Positions 54,125 to 64,000 of a stretch of 64,000 bases of DNA are shown here, piece after piece. Each line of letters begins with the position of its first letter. The first letter of the stretch is position 1. Made by a program: the position numbers and the translations under genes. This stretch comes from Dermanyssus gallinae (lineage: Eukaryota > Arthropoda > Arachnida > Mesostigmata > Dermanyssidae): contig QVRM01000325.1 in assembly GCA_003439945.1 (NCBI GenBank), forward strand, positions 302,501 through 366,500, written 5' to 3'. The notes below the pieces were generated by a model that saw only the letters and a program-made list of their open reading frames with translations, ran no database searches and was not told the origin of the DNA.

Positions 54125-55450
54125 TCAAACTCGTGGGGATACCCGACTAATGAACATTTTCTTGTTTGTTAGTTTGCAGGTATTTGTAAGGTGGAATAGA
54201 TAGCCAGTTTCGGATACGCCGCCACTGTTCAGAGAAGACCAATGAGGGCTAACTAGGTCTGCCACAAGTCGAAGGCTTACTGCTATGCAAATAATCTCGT
54301 TATCAAGGAGGATGGCTATGGGGGCACTGGGAAGCGCATGTAGCCAGGCCTTGGCGGACACGATGTTTAGGCTAGCCCTTGTCGGCAGTTTTATTAGGAA
54401 GTCGTCGTTGGACCTCATCGAGCAAAAGGGCACTCTAGTTACATTGTGGCAGTACGTTGTCAGGCCTACTTCGGCACCGGGCCTCAAGGCTCTCTTGAAG
54501 GTGGACTAAGCGGCTTCTAAACTGGCCAACATTCGCTGTAATTAGAAGCGAAATTGCCTTGTTTTCGGCGCTTAGCATTGATGAGACCCTGATCGGGTCT
54601 GACATAATCTCATCAATGTCATACTCAGGGTCAGTAAGTTCGGGACCCCAAGACCCCCTCTAGAGACGGGTGGCAATACTTGTTGCCATGCGCTCGATAG
54701 AAGAGATGTGTTATATATATATATATAGATGTGATAGGTCAGCCCCTCGAAGAAGGTGTATGAATCTTGAGGACAAGAAAGAAGACCCGAGTGAGAAGAG
54801 CTTTGATGGTCTCCCAAGAGGAAGGCGAGCGGCGGCATGATGTCATATTGAAGGCCATTCCTTGGTACTGAATAGTCTGGTCATGCACGTACTCAGATCT
54901 GACTCTAAGAAGATAAAACGGTTTTTCCCTGTAAATGGAGTGTGACTCTCCACGAGAGATTGTTAAATGGCGCAAATTGTCACGCGCCCTTTCCGAAATG
55001 CATATTGGGAGTCGAATAGAAAGCTGTTTCCCTCCGCAAAGTCTTGGAGGCGTGTGTCAACGATGGATAAAACATTTAGTCAGGGATCCAAATACTGCCG
55101 GAGGTTGCTTTTCTTTACCCCCTGACACCCTCTGGTAGCGGGCGCGGTCAAGAAGAGGGAGTGATGGAATTAGCACTGAAATCGTATCTCTGGTGGCCTC
55201 TTTAAGGTGGGGAATCCCCTTAACAGCTTGTATGGGTGGCCTCAAGAATTGTTCTCCCGGAGAAATCCCTCCGATGGAGACCCCGCAGCCTTTTGTACTC
55301 GGTGTTTTGGTGCAGAGCGACCCCGAAATCCCCAACTACCCCTAAAGCTCGTCGGCTCACTGGTGGGCGAACGCAGCCGGAAAGATGGTGTTGCTGGCTG
55401 GAGAATAGTCACGTCGAATTAGATGAAGCGGTCGCTGAGGGATTCTTCAT
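54125..55450 (-). pseudogene. decayed LINE, C-terminal polyprotein region
   Basis: Minus-strand fragments in shifting frames: near 54975-54830 SIYREKPFYLLRVRSEYVHD followed by QTIQYQGMAFNM, resembling the EYVHxxxYLG segment after the polymerase. Near 54690 LPPVSRGGLGVPNLL gives the LPxxxGGLGxPNL motif of LINE polyproteins. A TA microsatellite (54712-54727) interrupts the region between them. Downstream, 54487-54125 remains open without motifs. It is too decayed to assign a clade. Confidence 0.6.
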
Positions 55451-55459
55451 CTTGTAGTG

Positions 55460-55900
55460 CTGTCATAATTTAAAAATTTCGGTGGGCCTCTGTTTGGTCG
55501 ATGCATGAGTTGCGCCCAACTCTGTGGAAGGTGGGAGCACCAGTGTTGAGAACGGTTAGACCCTCTACTCCGGCTGGTCTCAGCGTAGCTACATATATTG
55601 GCGGCAGCATTCAAATATCCGGTTACGACTAAAAAATGATGTCACTTTGCCTAAAGGAAGAAGATAAGTCATCTAAAAGTCGAGTTATTTTAAACGTCAA
55701 TTGAGGCTGCAAAAAATTGGCACACCTAGTAGCACCAGATCGTCTTAGACGGTCATCTTGCAACCGGCATGTGAAGTGATTTTATATCGGGGAGCTCCAT
55801 GGGTATAGCCAAAGAGGCATAGCTCGCATTTGCCAGATCTAAGTCCAAACCAGATGTTACACCGAAGCTAAGTACCCGCCGAAGGTCCTTGGAAGGATCC
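55460..55900. other. no feature recognised
   Basis: Possible continuation of the decayed LINE. Confidence 0.3.
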
Positions 55901-55901
55901 T

Positions 55902-55995
<94 letters not shown>
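55902..55995. repeat. (TA)n microsatellite
   Basis: TA run with a TTATACATA interruption. Confidence 0.97.
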
Positions 55996-55996
<1 letters not shown>

Positions 55997-56055
55997 CGAG
56001 CACTGCCGAGTGTGCAAGCGTATTGTAATTGATTAATAAATCATCACAATATTTT

Positions 56056-56305
56056 CTATAGTAAAAAAGTATGTTTATTTATTATGTTAATGTAAACATT
56101 CTCGTAATTTTGGAATTCACTCGTTTTGAAGGCTTGTAGCGCTCTCTCACCAGAAAACGGAATTCGCAATGCCACAAATGGTTTGCCAAGTTCCGTGATA
56201 GCAACCTTTTTTAGTGAGTTCCTCACAAACTGAGTAGCGCCTACAAGTTGGAGCGCATGCGCATCTGCACTTCTCCCCTCAATTGCCACGATCAATTTTA
56301 ATAAC
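56056..56305 (-). CDS. candidate terminal coding exon, unknown product
   Basis: A strong acceptor (CAAATTTTCATTGCAG) precedes 56305. The minus-strand frame then reads LLKLIVAIEGRSADAHALQL, VGATQFVRNSLKKVAITELG, KPFVALRIPFSGERALQAFK and on to a stop at 56056. AATAAA motifs overlap the last codons. Composition is protein-like and not transposon-like to my eye. No upstream exon was found (that side is LINE-rich), and no family is recognised. Confidence 0.38.
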
Positions 56306-56405
56306 CTGCAATGAAAATTTGATATTTTAGGAGAATGTAAGCAGGTAAAGCTTCTGGTCCGAGGGTGCAGGCAGTTCTCAGAGTTACCTCAAGCGAAATG
56401 TCTAC

Positions 56406-56870
56406 CCAAATAAGGTTATGTTATACTGTTGGTAAGATATCAGAAGCATTTACTGCTGCGAGATACTAATTTATACTAACAGCTTGATGGGTCCATCATC
56501 ATCATTGGCGACTTCAATCTACCTCGTCTCGATTGGGCTTCTGCGGAAACCTCCATTGCTGAATCAATGGGAGCTTTTCTCGTTAACTGCAGCATTAAGA
56601 ACAATCTAGTCCAGCTAATCTATAGTGCCAAGCATCACTACGGCTTCCCCTTAACATTCTCTCCTCCACTCATTTAAAGCCATCTGCACCACTGACATCC
56701 GCGACCCCACAATCACTTCGCACCACAAGCTTGTCTCGTTTGGTCTCAAAATTGAAGTCACCCAAGCAGTCTCCGAGCATCTGTTATGTGGGTTAAACTT
56801 TTAGCAAATCAATATCGAGGCAATGGCCAACCACCTTAGCTTGATCGACTAGAAAGTGTTCTTTTTAGAC
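56406..56870 (+). repeat. segmental duplication, copy 1 (LINE endonuclease segment)
   Basis: Nearly identical to 58149-58606 (a few percent mismatch by eye), from AAATAAGGTTATGTTATACT to TTGATCGACTAGAAAGTGTT. Confidence 0.93.
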
Positions 56871-57860
56871 TGCTAAAATGTCAACGAGATGTGCAATACG
56901 TTTACGCGGTGAAACCCTCACAAGACAAAGCTAAAATATTTTTTTTCGAGCCTGCTTTTAGCCAACATTTAACGTCAACGAAATTGCTTTCGCATTGCTT
57001 CATAAGATGAACCCCATAAATACAAATGTGCAATGGCGGTCTCCTCCGGCTGCAAGGCGCACGCCACCGGGCTCGACTGTAGCCCGTATCCAGCGACTCA
57101 TCCTTTCGTGTCCAGTAGACCCTGCCTCGACCATCGGCGACCATCGAAAACTCATAAAAGCATTAAAGCGTTCTCGCATTCTGGCTGAGATGATCAAGAA
57201 AAGTGTCAAGGACAGCCGACCCCCGTTCAGCTACGCCGACTAGCGTCTCCACCAACCCTGAAATTAGCCTCGCAGTCGCCATCGACAGGTGAAGTGTAGG
57301 TTGAACTCCTAGCATCTCATTCATTATCTCTGTTCACCCCTGTTCCAGTCACGTTTGCCTCACCTACGTCGATTCTCGAGTTTAACGAATATGATATTTA
57401 CACGTAACTCTCGTGCGTGAATTCTGAATGCAGTCACATACTTTGTGGTGTCCCTAATACATCTTAAAATAATTAGCTATTTTTAATGAAGCCTCTAACA
57501 CTACTATTTGAGCAGCCATACAATGACGCCTTAGTTCCTTAGCTCCAATTTATCCAGCCTTCCATTGCCTGCACTATTTTTGAAAGGGTACTACTCAGAC
57601 ACTTGGTTCATTTTATATTCGCAAACAATCTTTTTGACACATTCCAGCACGGATTTGTGCCTCGGCGCTCTACGTGCACCCAACTGCTAGAAACATGACA
57701 AACGATTGGGCTTTGAGCATAAACGCCAACAAGCTTTTTATGGCATATACCTTGACAAGAAGAGTACCTTCGATCACGGACTTGGTAATGCCGATGTCAA
57801 AGACGCTCCAGGTCCATCTAGAGACGCGTCAGTGGCTTGTCGCTTCGTTGCACAATCGGT
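56480..57860 (+). pseudogene. decayed LINE: endonuclease and reverse transcriptase start
   Basis: Plus-strand frames show SIIIIGDFNLPRLDWASAET near 56500, the GDFN motif of the AP-like endonuclease. A linker frame follows at 56995-57243. Near 57570-57690 comes TIFERVLLRHLVHFIFANNL and QHGFVPRRSTCTQLLET, the first polymerase motifs. It stops there with nonsense codons. Order and spacing fit one eroded LINE on the plus strand. Confidence 0.85.
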
Positions 57861-57869
57861 CGTTCTGAG

Positions 57870-58040
57870 GTGAAATGCGGTGAAGCTCTTTGTGAGCCAC
57901 GAGTAGCACCGACTGAGCGCTTTTTACAGAGGAGCTGGGTCTCTCAACTACTATAGACAATCCTTGCTTTATACACAAAAGCTGAGCTTCCGTGGGGTTT
58001 ATATTTCCTCCGCTGACGTCCGTGACTGAAAATAATAGAC
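57870..58040. other. no feature recognised
   Basis: Spacer between LINE pieces. Confidence 0.3.
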
Positions 58041-58042
58041 TC

Positions 58043-58720
58043 ACCCGCAGAGCATGCCGGGCATAGGGCGGATCCGCCAAGTGTGGTCACAGATCTTCGC
58101 GATTATTGCTTTTCCAGGTGCGCTACATTCAAGCTCTCGTAGTAGATACTCAAATAAGGTTATGTTATACTGCTGGTAAGATATCAGAAGCATTGACTGC
58201 TGCGAGATACTAATTTATACTAACAGCTTGATGGGTCCATCATCATCATTGGCGACTTCAATCTACCTCGTGTCGATTGGGCTTCCGCGGAAACCTCCAT
58301 TGCTGAATCAATGGGAGCTTTTCTCGTCAACTGCAGCATTAAGAACAATCTAGTCCAGCTAATCTATAGTGCCAAGCATCACTACGGCTTCCCCTTAACA
58401 TTCTCTCGTCCACTCATTTAAAGCCATCTGCATCACTGACATCCGCGACCCCACAATCAGTTCGCACCACAAGCTTGTCCCGTTTGGTCTCAAAATTGAA
58501 GTCACCCAAGCAGTCTCCGAGCATCTGCTATATGGGTTAAACTTTCAGCAAATGAATATCGAGGCAATGGCCAACCACCTTAGCTTGATCGACTAGAAAG
58601 TGTTCTTTCACCCGCAGAGCATACCGGGCATAGGGCGGATCCGCCAAGTGTTGCCAGAGATCTTCGCGATTATTGCTTTTCCAGGTGCGCTACATTCAAG
58701 CTCTCGTTGTAGATTCTTAC
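58043..58720. repeat. tandem arrangement of duplicated segments
   Basis: The block CACCCGCAGAGCATGCCGGG ... CATTCAAGCTCTCGT (about 58043-58145) recurs at about 58609-58715, 566 bp away. The copy of 56406-56870 (58149-58606) lies between them. This looks like insertion of the 56 kb segment together with a local tandem duplication. Confidence 0.9.
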
Positions 58721-58859
58721 TGGCCCCAGGTATATGTATACCGCCTCAATAGAATCCACGGCGCGAGGACAGCATTTTATCGAGGTCGTTTTGAATTCTT
58801 AGGTGGCGACTCCACTTAACTCTGGAAATTCACCAACGGACTTTGTAGTTGGCGACACG

Positions 58860-60080
58860 ATTCAGTGGACCTACCGTCCACGATATTTGTTAGCAATGAT
58901 AAAACGTTCGAAGATCCGGTGGAAATTTCAGTCGAGCTAGACCGTCACTTTGCTACGCTAGGTAATACTACGTTCGCTCACCTAGGGAAGCGCAGGTATA
59001 TAGCAACTGTACTTGAAGAGATTTGGAGAAAAAATGATAATGTATTTTCAGTCTTGGTATCCGTCTCAGTCTGCAAAGGGAAACTGGAGTCAAGGCACCA
59101 TGGGGGTGTCTGCAAAATGATTAAGGCTACCAGCGCAATCGATTGCTGGACCTCCATTACAATAGAGGTTCTGGAGTTCGTTGGAGTCTGGCAGCTTCCC
59201 AGCACAGTTGAATGGTTACGGCGTTTTTTTCCTATATTTAGGAAGAAGGGTAAACGACACCGCGCAGCCGAATTACAAGTCAATCTCGGACGTTGGCCAT
59301 ATCTCAGTGGTCAGCAAAAAACTAGCGTTGGTCAGGCTTAGTCGACATTTAGAGTGACTAAACTTCTTTTTACCAGAACAGTTCATTCCTCTGAATATTA
59401 TTCTACTAAAAAAATCTAGGTGCTAGAAATTAGTTCGGTTATAGCCTTTGCTAATGACAAGACACTACTGTTCGAAGCGAACCATAGGAATTTTGATTTG
59501 AGGATTTGCACCAGTTGCTCCTAAAGGTTGACAATGCACTTAGCATTTTAACACTGTCGGACTAGTTGTTAATGCTAATAAAACCACGTTTCTAGTTTTT
59601 CGTTTATTGCCGAGGCTTCTGGCCTGACCTGAAAACCTGCTACTCAAGGCACGGAACATTAAGCTCTCGAAGACCGCTAGGTGTTTGAGACTCGTGAAGA
59701 CTGCAGGAAAACATGAAGTAGCATCCCCATTTAGATTATACTGCACCCAAGTGCTATGCTGTAACATTTGCGCTGCGTAGAATGACATTAATTTGGGTTT
59801 ACATAGAGGACTTACTTTTGGTGTACAAGGCCGTGTTCTTACCAGTGCTATGCTATGGTATCGTTCTCTGAAGTGATGCCTATGATGGATTTCTTCGGGG
59901 AGCTAGAGTAATACAGAACGCTGTACTTAGAGCCATTATTTCAAAAAGACGGAGAGATTCGGTCCGTGATTTATTTAGTCGATATAAGCTTTTTACGATG
60001 AAAAAATATACACGCTGCGGGTCTCTAAGTTAGCACATATTAGATAAAAACATAAAAGTTTCGAAATGCTATGAGTGAAA
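58860..60080 (+). pseudogene. decayed LINE: reverse transcriptase
   Basis: The frame at 58865-59341 ends in WQLPSTVEWLRRFFPIFRKK and GKRHRAAE, the P.EW....V.PIFKKG entry into the polymerase. Near 59440 SVIAFANDKTLLFEA replaces the catalytic F/Y-A-D-D with FAND. Near 59575 comes LVVNANKTTFLVFR (family LxLNxxKTxxMVF). Near 59850-59960, in shifted frames, CYGIVLWSDAYDGFLRGARV and QNAVLRAIISKRRRDSVRDL follow. There are many stops, and the active site is mutated. Confidence 0.85.
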
Positions 60081-60089
60081 TATTATACC

Positions 60090-60504
60090 TACGAAGATCG
60101 CTTCTCGACTAGTTTCTACCCCCAGTCGAACAGCAGCTGGGCGTGCAACAATTTTCGCACTGCCCTCAGTATCCTTAAGGTCTAGTCAGCACATACTTGC
60201 ATGCGGCCTCCCCGAAACCTGGGCCTACATTTTCAAAAACATTATATGCCTCACAACGAAGCGCCTCTTCGCTTGCTAAGTAGAACAATGACCTTTAATT
60301 GTATAGTCTAAAGCAGGCCTGTGATCTAAGTATAGCCTAAATTGAGATTCGATTGCTTTGTGTAAGAGAACACCCACTCAGATTGGAAAGTTATATTTAT
60401 CCACTGTGTTTTTACCTGTTGTTCTATATTATAAGGATAAAAGCTATACGAGTGAACTACTTCTTTTGCGTGTATATATATGTATATATACACGCAAACG
60501 AAGT

Positions 60505-60536
<32 letters not shown>

Positions 60537-60550
60537 TGTTTATTTAGAAT
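60090..60550. other. no gene; TA and palindromic microsatellite
   Basis: CGTGTATATATATGTATATA with CACGCAAACGAAG (60468-60500) and TA run 60505-60532. Confidence 0.5.
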
Positions 60551-60554
60551 ACAA

Positions 60555-60779
60555 ATGAAGCGACAATTGTCTCCCGAGAACGTGTGCACTGATAATTACG
60601 TCGGCTGCAATATTTGCGTAAAACGTGCCTTCGACGTCGAACGTCCATGTAGAAGAAAGATGTTCGGACCTCTTTTGGCAGACGCGGCATTGCATTTGCG
60701 TGTATATGTGAAAACGTGTTGCCTCAGTTGTGACAATTGCACCAAACGCTGCTTAGAAGTCCTTGTGAAAATATCCATT
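60555..60779 (+). CDS. candidate cysteine-rich first exon
   Basis: ATG 60555 opens MKRQLSPENVCTDNYVGCNI followed by CVKRAFDVERPCRRKMFGPL, LADAALHLRVYVKTCCLSCD and NCTKRCLEVLVKISI. The frame reaches a perfect donor GTAAGT (60780-60785) in phase 0. There are ten cysteines in 75 codons, including CC..C..C...C near the end. No signal peptide is seen. I recognise no family. Alternatively the sequence is a chance frame, since the following residues to 60866 also stay open. Confidence 0.35.
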
Positions 60780-60789
60780 GTAAGTAGCA

Positions 60790-61560
60790 TTCCTTGGATT
60801 TTTGTCGAGTATAGCTGTCTGCCTCATTATTTGAGTAATTCTATTTTAACTGTACCGAATACATAAGCGTTGTAAAATGTTGCAGTTTCGTGAATCAACC
60901 ACGCTTCAAATTAAAACACACTGACCCGCCATTTGTAAAACGTTGACTGACTACGAAAATGCTGATGATTTAGACTATTTAGTCATTGCACAACAATAAA
61001 GGTATGGGGATCAAGTGATACGTAGTTACGCCATAGAGAAACGAAACCCGAGGTGCTCCGATCTTAGCGGGATGTCATCTGACTGTGACCTCACGCGGCT
61101 CCAATGGCTGCTCTGAATATAGCCTTCTCTATCGCAATGAACAGTCAACGCAGACTTCGACGTAGTGACTGGCTTTCGATTGAGCTGGGAATGACCAGAT
61201 TGAACACTCTGACCTTTTTCCGGTGTTATTATTGTTATTGTTCGGGTGCTACGTTCTCTTTGCCATGCCGATGTAGTGTTACCGCCCATTCGAACAACAA
61301 CTGATATCAAGTATAATCATATCATGCGGACCACTCGTCAACAGTAATAACGACTCTGGCTGCAATGACGACGACAACAACAGTAATGGCAACCTGGCTA
61401 CGACATGCAAATCAAACTGCGACCGTCATCAAAGCAGTAAGAATATATCATATAATAGAATATATCAAGTATAATAGAACGTTTGCAAATTACAGAGTGA
61501 TTACCGGCTGACGTTGCACAAAGTATCGGTACTGTTCATATTTAAGTGAAAATGGCAATC
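60790..61560. other. no feature recognised
   Basis: Short frames on both strands at 61026-61310 overlap and lack motifs. Confidence 0.35.
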
Positions 61561-61564
61561 ACAT

Positions 61565-62350
61565 ACAGGGTGGGCCATAATTACGGCAACGACGCCGCTT
61601 GTTAGATTTGGAGAGAGAGAGAGTGTGTCAGACGATGCATTCTCTCCAATCTCATCGTTGGTCAGGCAAATATCCCGATCGAAACTATGATCATGTCGAG
61701 ACACCATAAAAACTGCTCGAATTTGTAAGTGTCGGTAATAAATATTAGCCAACGCTACTGTACACAGAGCATCTATCACTCAAGAAGTCGAACGCCGTTC
61801 TATTGCTCATATTGCGATGAAGATGCTCAAACTTAATCGAATCGTTGTGAAACGAATTGTTGACAGATCTTGTGAGATTCAAGTGTCAGGTGCTCAGAAG
61901 GATTGTAAAGCAAAATCCCGGGAAGGTTTCATATCGTCCTGTGCAAGACCATCAAGAGCTGACCGACGCTATCAAGGCGCAAATGTTGACTTTGTCCAAA
62001 AAGTTGCTACAAAAATTTGCTTTCAGCATGGTTGCCCTCTTTGGCGTGCTGTCCCGGAAGCACCAAGGAAGTCAGGGAAAGTGGAACACAAGTTGGTCGA
62101 TCCCTAAGAGGGGGCACAGTCACGATATAAGCCGGATTATTGGCAACCGGGAAAATTCTGTTAATTTTCCTCGACCCATCTCATGGCCCATTGACATAGC
62201 GGCCGAATTTGGTTTGTCAGCCAGTTTAGCGACTACTTCAAAAACTTGGCGAGCCTATGGAAAGCTTTTTGCGAGCAGTGAAACAAATCTGACGTTTCCC
62301 AGCTGCGACCAACGGTCGATAGCTTACCGACAACAGATCTTGGCATAGCT
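61565..62350 (+). mobile_element. possible mariner-like element fragment
   Basis: TACAGGGTGGGCCATAATTA (61565) looks like a mariner-type terminal repeat after a TA. Downstream plus-strand frames near 61790-61960 read RRSIAHIAMKMLKLNRIVVK, then RRIVKQNPGKVSYRP in another frame, weakly resembling a transposase helix-turn-helix region. No opposite terminal repeat or catalytic motif was found. Confidence 0.3.
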
Positions 62351-63470
62351 TCTGCTATAATATCTGTTGTCGTTATTTTCGCTCTCGAAGTTGCTGAATA
62401 AATCTGTAACGATCGGCTGTACGATATATTGCAGATTTAAGAAGACCTTAAAGACGGGCCTAGATTGTTGCATCAGGTTTGGCTGCTAATCGTTACAACG
62501 ATGGAATGCGAGAGCAACGAGATTACTAATCACTGTGGCAAAAAAGCACTCTCGAACAAAGTGGGAAAATAGACCCTGGGTCAGTTTGAAGGTCTCAATT
62601 TCCATTATTTGTGTTGAAACAAATGCGAGATAATTTCCAATTTTGGCTATTATGTCCTTGGACATTGCGAATTCTAAATATCATGAGTTTTATTTTCTAT
62701 TATTTTTTTCTTATAATGCAGACAAGTGATCGTATCTACATGTAATGGTAAGAGTGCGTGAGAGAAAAGTTTAAGAACTTTTTGCACCATTCCACAAGCT
62801 ATCCTGCAATTAATATCGCGTTTCCCTGTGTGTCAATGGAAAGTCTCACTCAGTGGAAGGTGAAAGGAATCAGCGGAAGCGCGGGACGCTTACCATTGAT
62901 TCTAATTCGTCTAGTGGGTTCCAACGTGATCTCGCCTAGCCTGCCGTGTTCAGGGTCCATGTTAACAGCGGCGTGGCATGGCAAACGGTGGTAGTGAATA
63001 TTGTGATATTGTAAATAAATGTATTCGTCCGTGAGCACTTCGGCACTCACCGGGCAGCCTAGTGCATTTGAGTTTACAGGGAGTCATTGAGCGGAATTTA
63101 GTGAGTCTGATAGAATGAGGTTAAATATTTTCGCTGCCTAGGCAGGGTAGATCGACCATATTGCACTGCGAGAGTAGTATAATTAGTATTGTGTTTTGTT
63201 TGGCAATGGTTAATATTTTCCACAAAAGCTTACAAAAAAGAAAAGGTGAGGCTTGCAAGCAGTGGTGTTTGAATGTTACATTGTTACAAGGAGCCCAACA
63301 GGGCAGTGCACAGCCTTCCTGATAATGAAGCGTGTGCCTTTAAAGTAAAAAAAGTACGTCAATAAAACTGCGTATTCTGGAAGAGTTACAATAATTAGTT
63401 TCACAATGTCAGATCATTTACAGCTTTACGGATAAGTGGATGCAAGATTTCAAGCTCGCCGTGGCACTCA
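62351..63470. other. no gene recognised
   Basis: A 78-codon plus-strand frame at 62758-62994 has no motif. Confidence 0.35.
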
Positions 63471-63479
63471 AAGTTAAAG

Positions 63480-64000
63480 GGAGGCTCGTTTCTAAGAATA
63501 GCAGTAAGGCCAACATATCTGCATACAATTTGTCCTCAGTATTTGTGTCGACCTCTAAACGTACGAAAAGACCGACAGATCATAAACTGAAATTAATTCT
63601 TGGTTAAGTGTATGTTTGTAAGTTTTGAGAGAGTGTGAAAGTTCCCTTTATAGCTGAATTTTGGGTTTCCTATGGTTTTATAATAAGGGAAATTTTCCAT
63701 ATATGTTGTGTGAGTCCCTTGTAACTCCAGTATCCAAGAAAGGGTGTAAAACCATTGAAAATCGCTGCCGCGTCGCTTAAGCTTTTACTATTCGTATAAT
63801 ATTTCAGAAAGTCTTTGTGGATCAGTTAAAACTTCTTCTTGAAATATCCAAAAGGCCACCCAGCTCGTCACAGGCATTCAAGACTGCAATCTATTTTCAA
63901 AGAAGAGAAGTGTAATTTTCATTGTGCTTTCTCTCAAAGACGCTTGATTGCACATGGATTGTGCACTGCTCTTCATTCTCAGTCCTTCCTGTCCAAAAGA
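63480..64000 (+). pseudogene. decayed LINE running off the window
   Basis: Near 63500 the plus strand reads NSSKANISAYNLSSVFVS (family KANxFNxYFxSVF). Near 63718-63860 it reads LVTPVSKKGCKTIEN, then IFQKVFVDQLKLLLEI, resembling VxPIxKKGxKxxxxNYRPISLL...KVFExxVxxxL at the start of the polymerase. Stops interrupt it. The rest lies beyond position 64000. Confidence 0.65.

Overview
This is a eukaryotic nuclear window, most likely from an arthropod and quite possibly a mite or other chelicerate. Its genes are intron-bearing and lie in microsatellite-rich, transposon-rich DNA. There is no operon structure, no rRNA and no stand-alone tRNA gene. The mite assignment is an inference from several mariner elements, arthropod-type non-LTR retrotransposon remnants and the gene set; no marker gene here fixes it.

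Two genes are well supported, both on the minus strand. (1) 11371-6157 is a BAIAP3/Munc13-4-like secretion factor. It has a short upstream exon (11276-11365 or slightly longer), a 3 kb intron carrying two SINEs, and a 2.15 kb terminal exon (8310-6157) encoding a C2-like domain and a MUN domain, with AATAAA about 175 bp past the stop. (2) 27251-23419 is a very divergent T-box transcription factor. Four exons with consensus splice sites and compatible phases rebuild a complete T-box fold, and a poly-Gln N-terminus precedes it. Its 3' end is not resolved; a coding-looking stretch at 20640-21117 may belong to it. Five further possible exons or small ORFs are listed at low confidence: 21865-22035 (+), 32937-33071 (-), 51107-51289 (-), 56056-56305 (-) and 60555-60779 (+).

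The rest is mostly mobile DNA. Cut-and-paste elements include a mariner at 598-1861 (frameshifted, first catalytic Asp deleted), a decayed mariner next to it (1900-2600), and an irritans-type mariner at 15963-17252 with perfect 28-bp inverted repeats and one reading frame broken by three stops. A transposase remnant lies near 43650-44190. A family of foldback elements has inverted repeats of up to about 350 bp (14905-15948, 37088-38063, 17997-18371, 44296 onward), and most copies sit inside TA microsatellites. Non-LTR retrotransposon fragments lie at 12410-13160, 18907-19440, 19717-20118, 22700-23046, 25640-25880, 28669-29088, 35360-35545, 52677-53062, 54125-55450, 56480-57860, 58149-60080 and 63480-64000.

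At least three tRNA-derived SINE families are visible from internal promoter boxes. One copy (36691-36875) is bounded by a perfect 14-bp target-site duplication. Simple repeats are abundant: (TA)n throughout, (ATT)n arrays that bracket LINE 3' ends, and a 620-bp CAA/CAG/CGA array at 39335-39960 with higher-order periodicity. Several long perfect or near-perfect inverted repeats (13482-13620, 18657-18718, 30630-30688, 34200-34382, 41732-41795) are not explained by the annotated elements.
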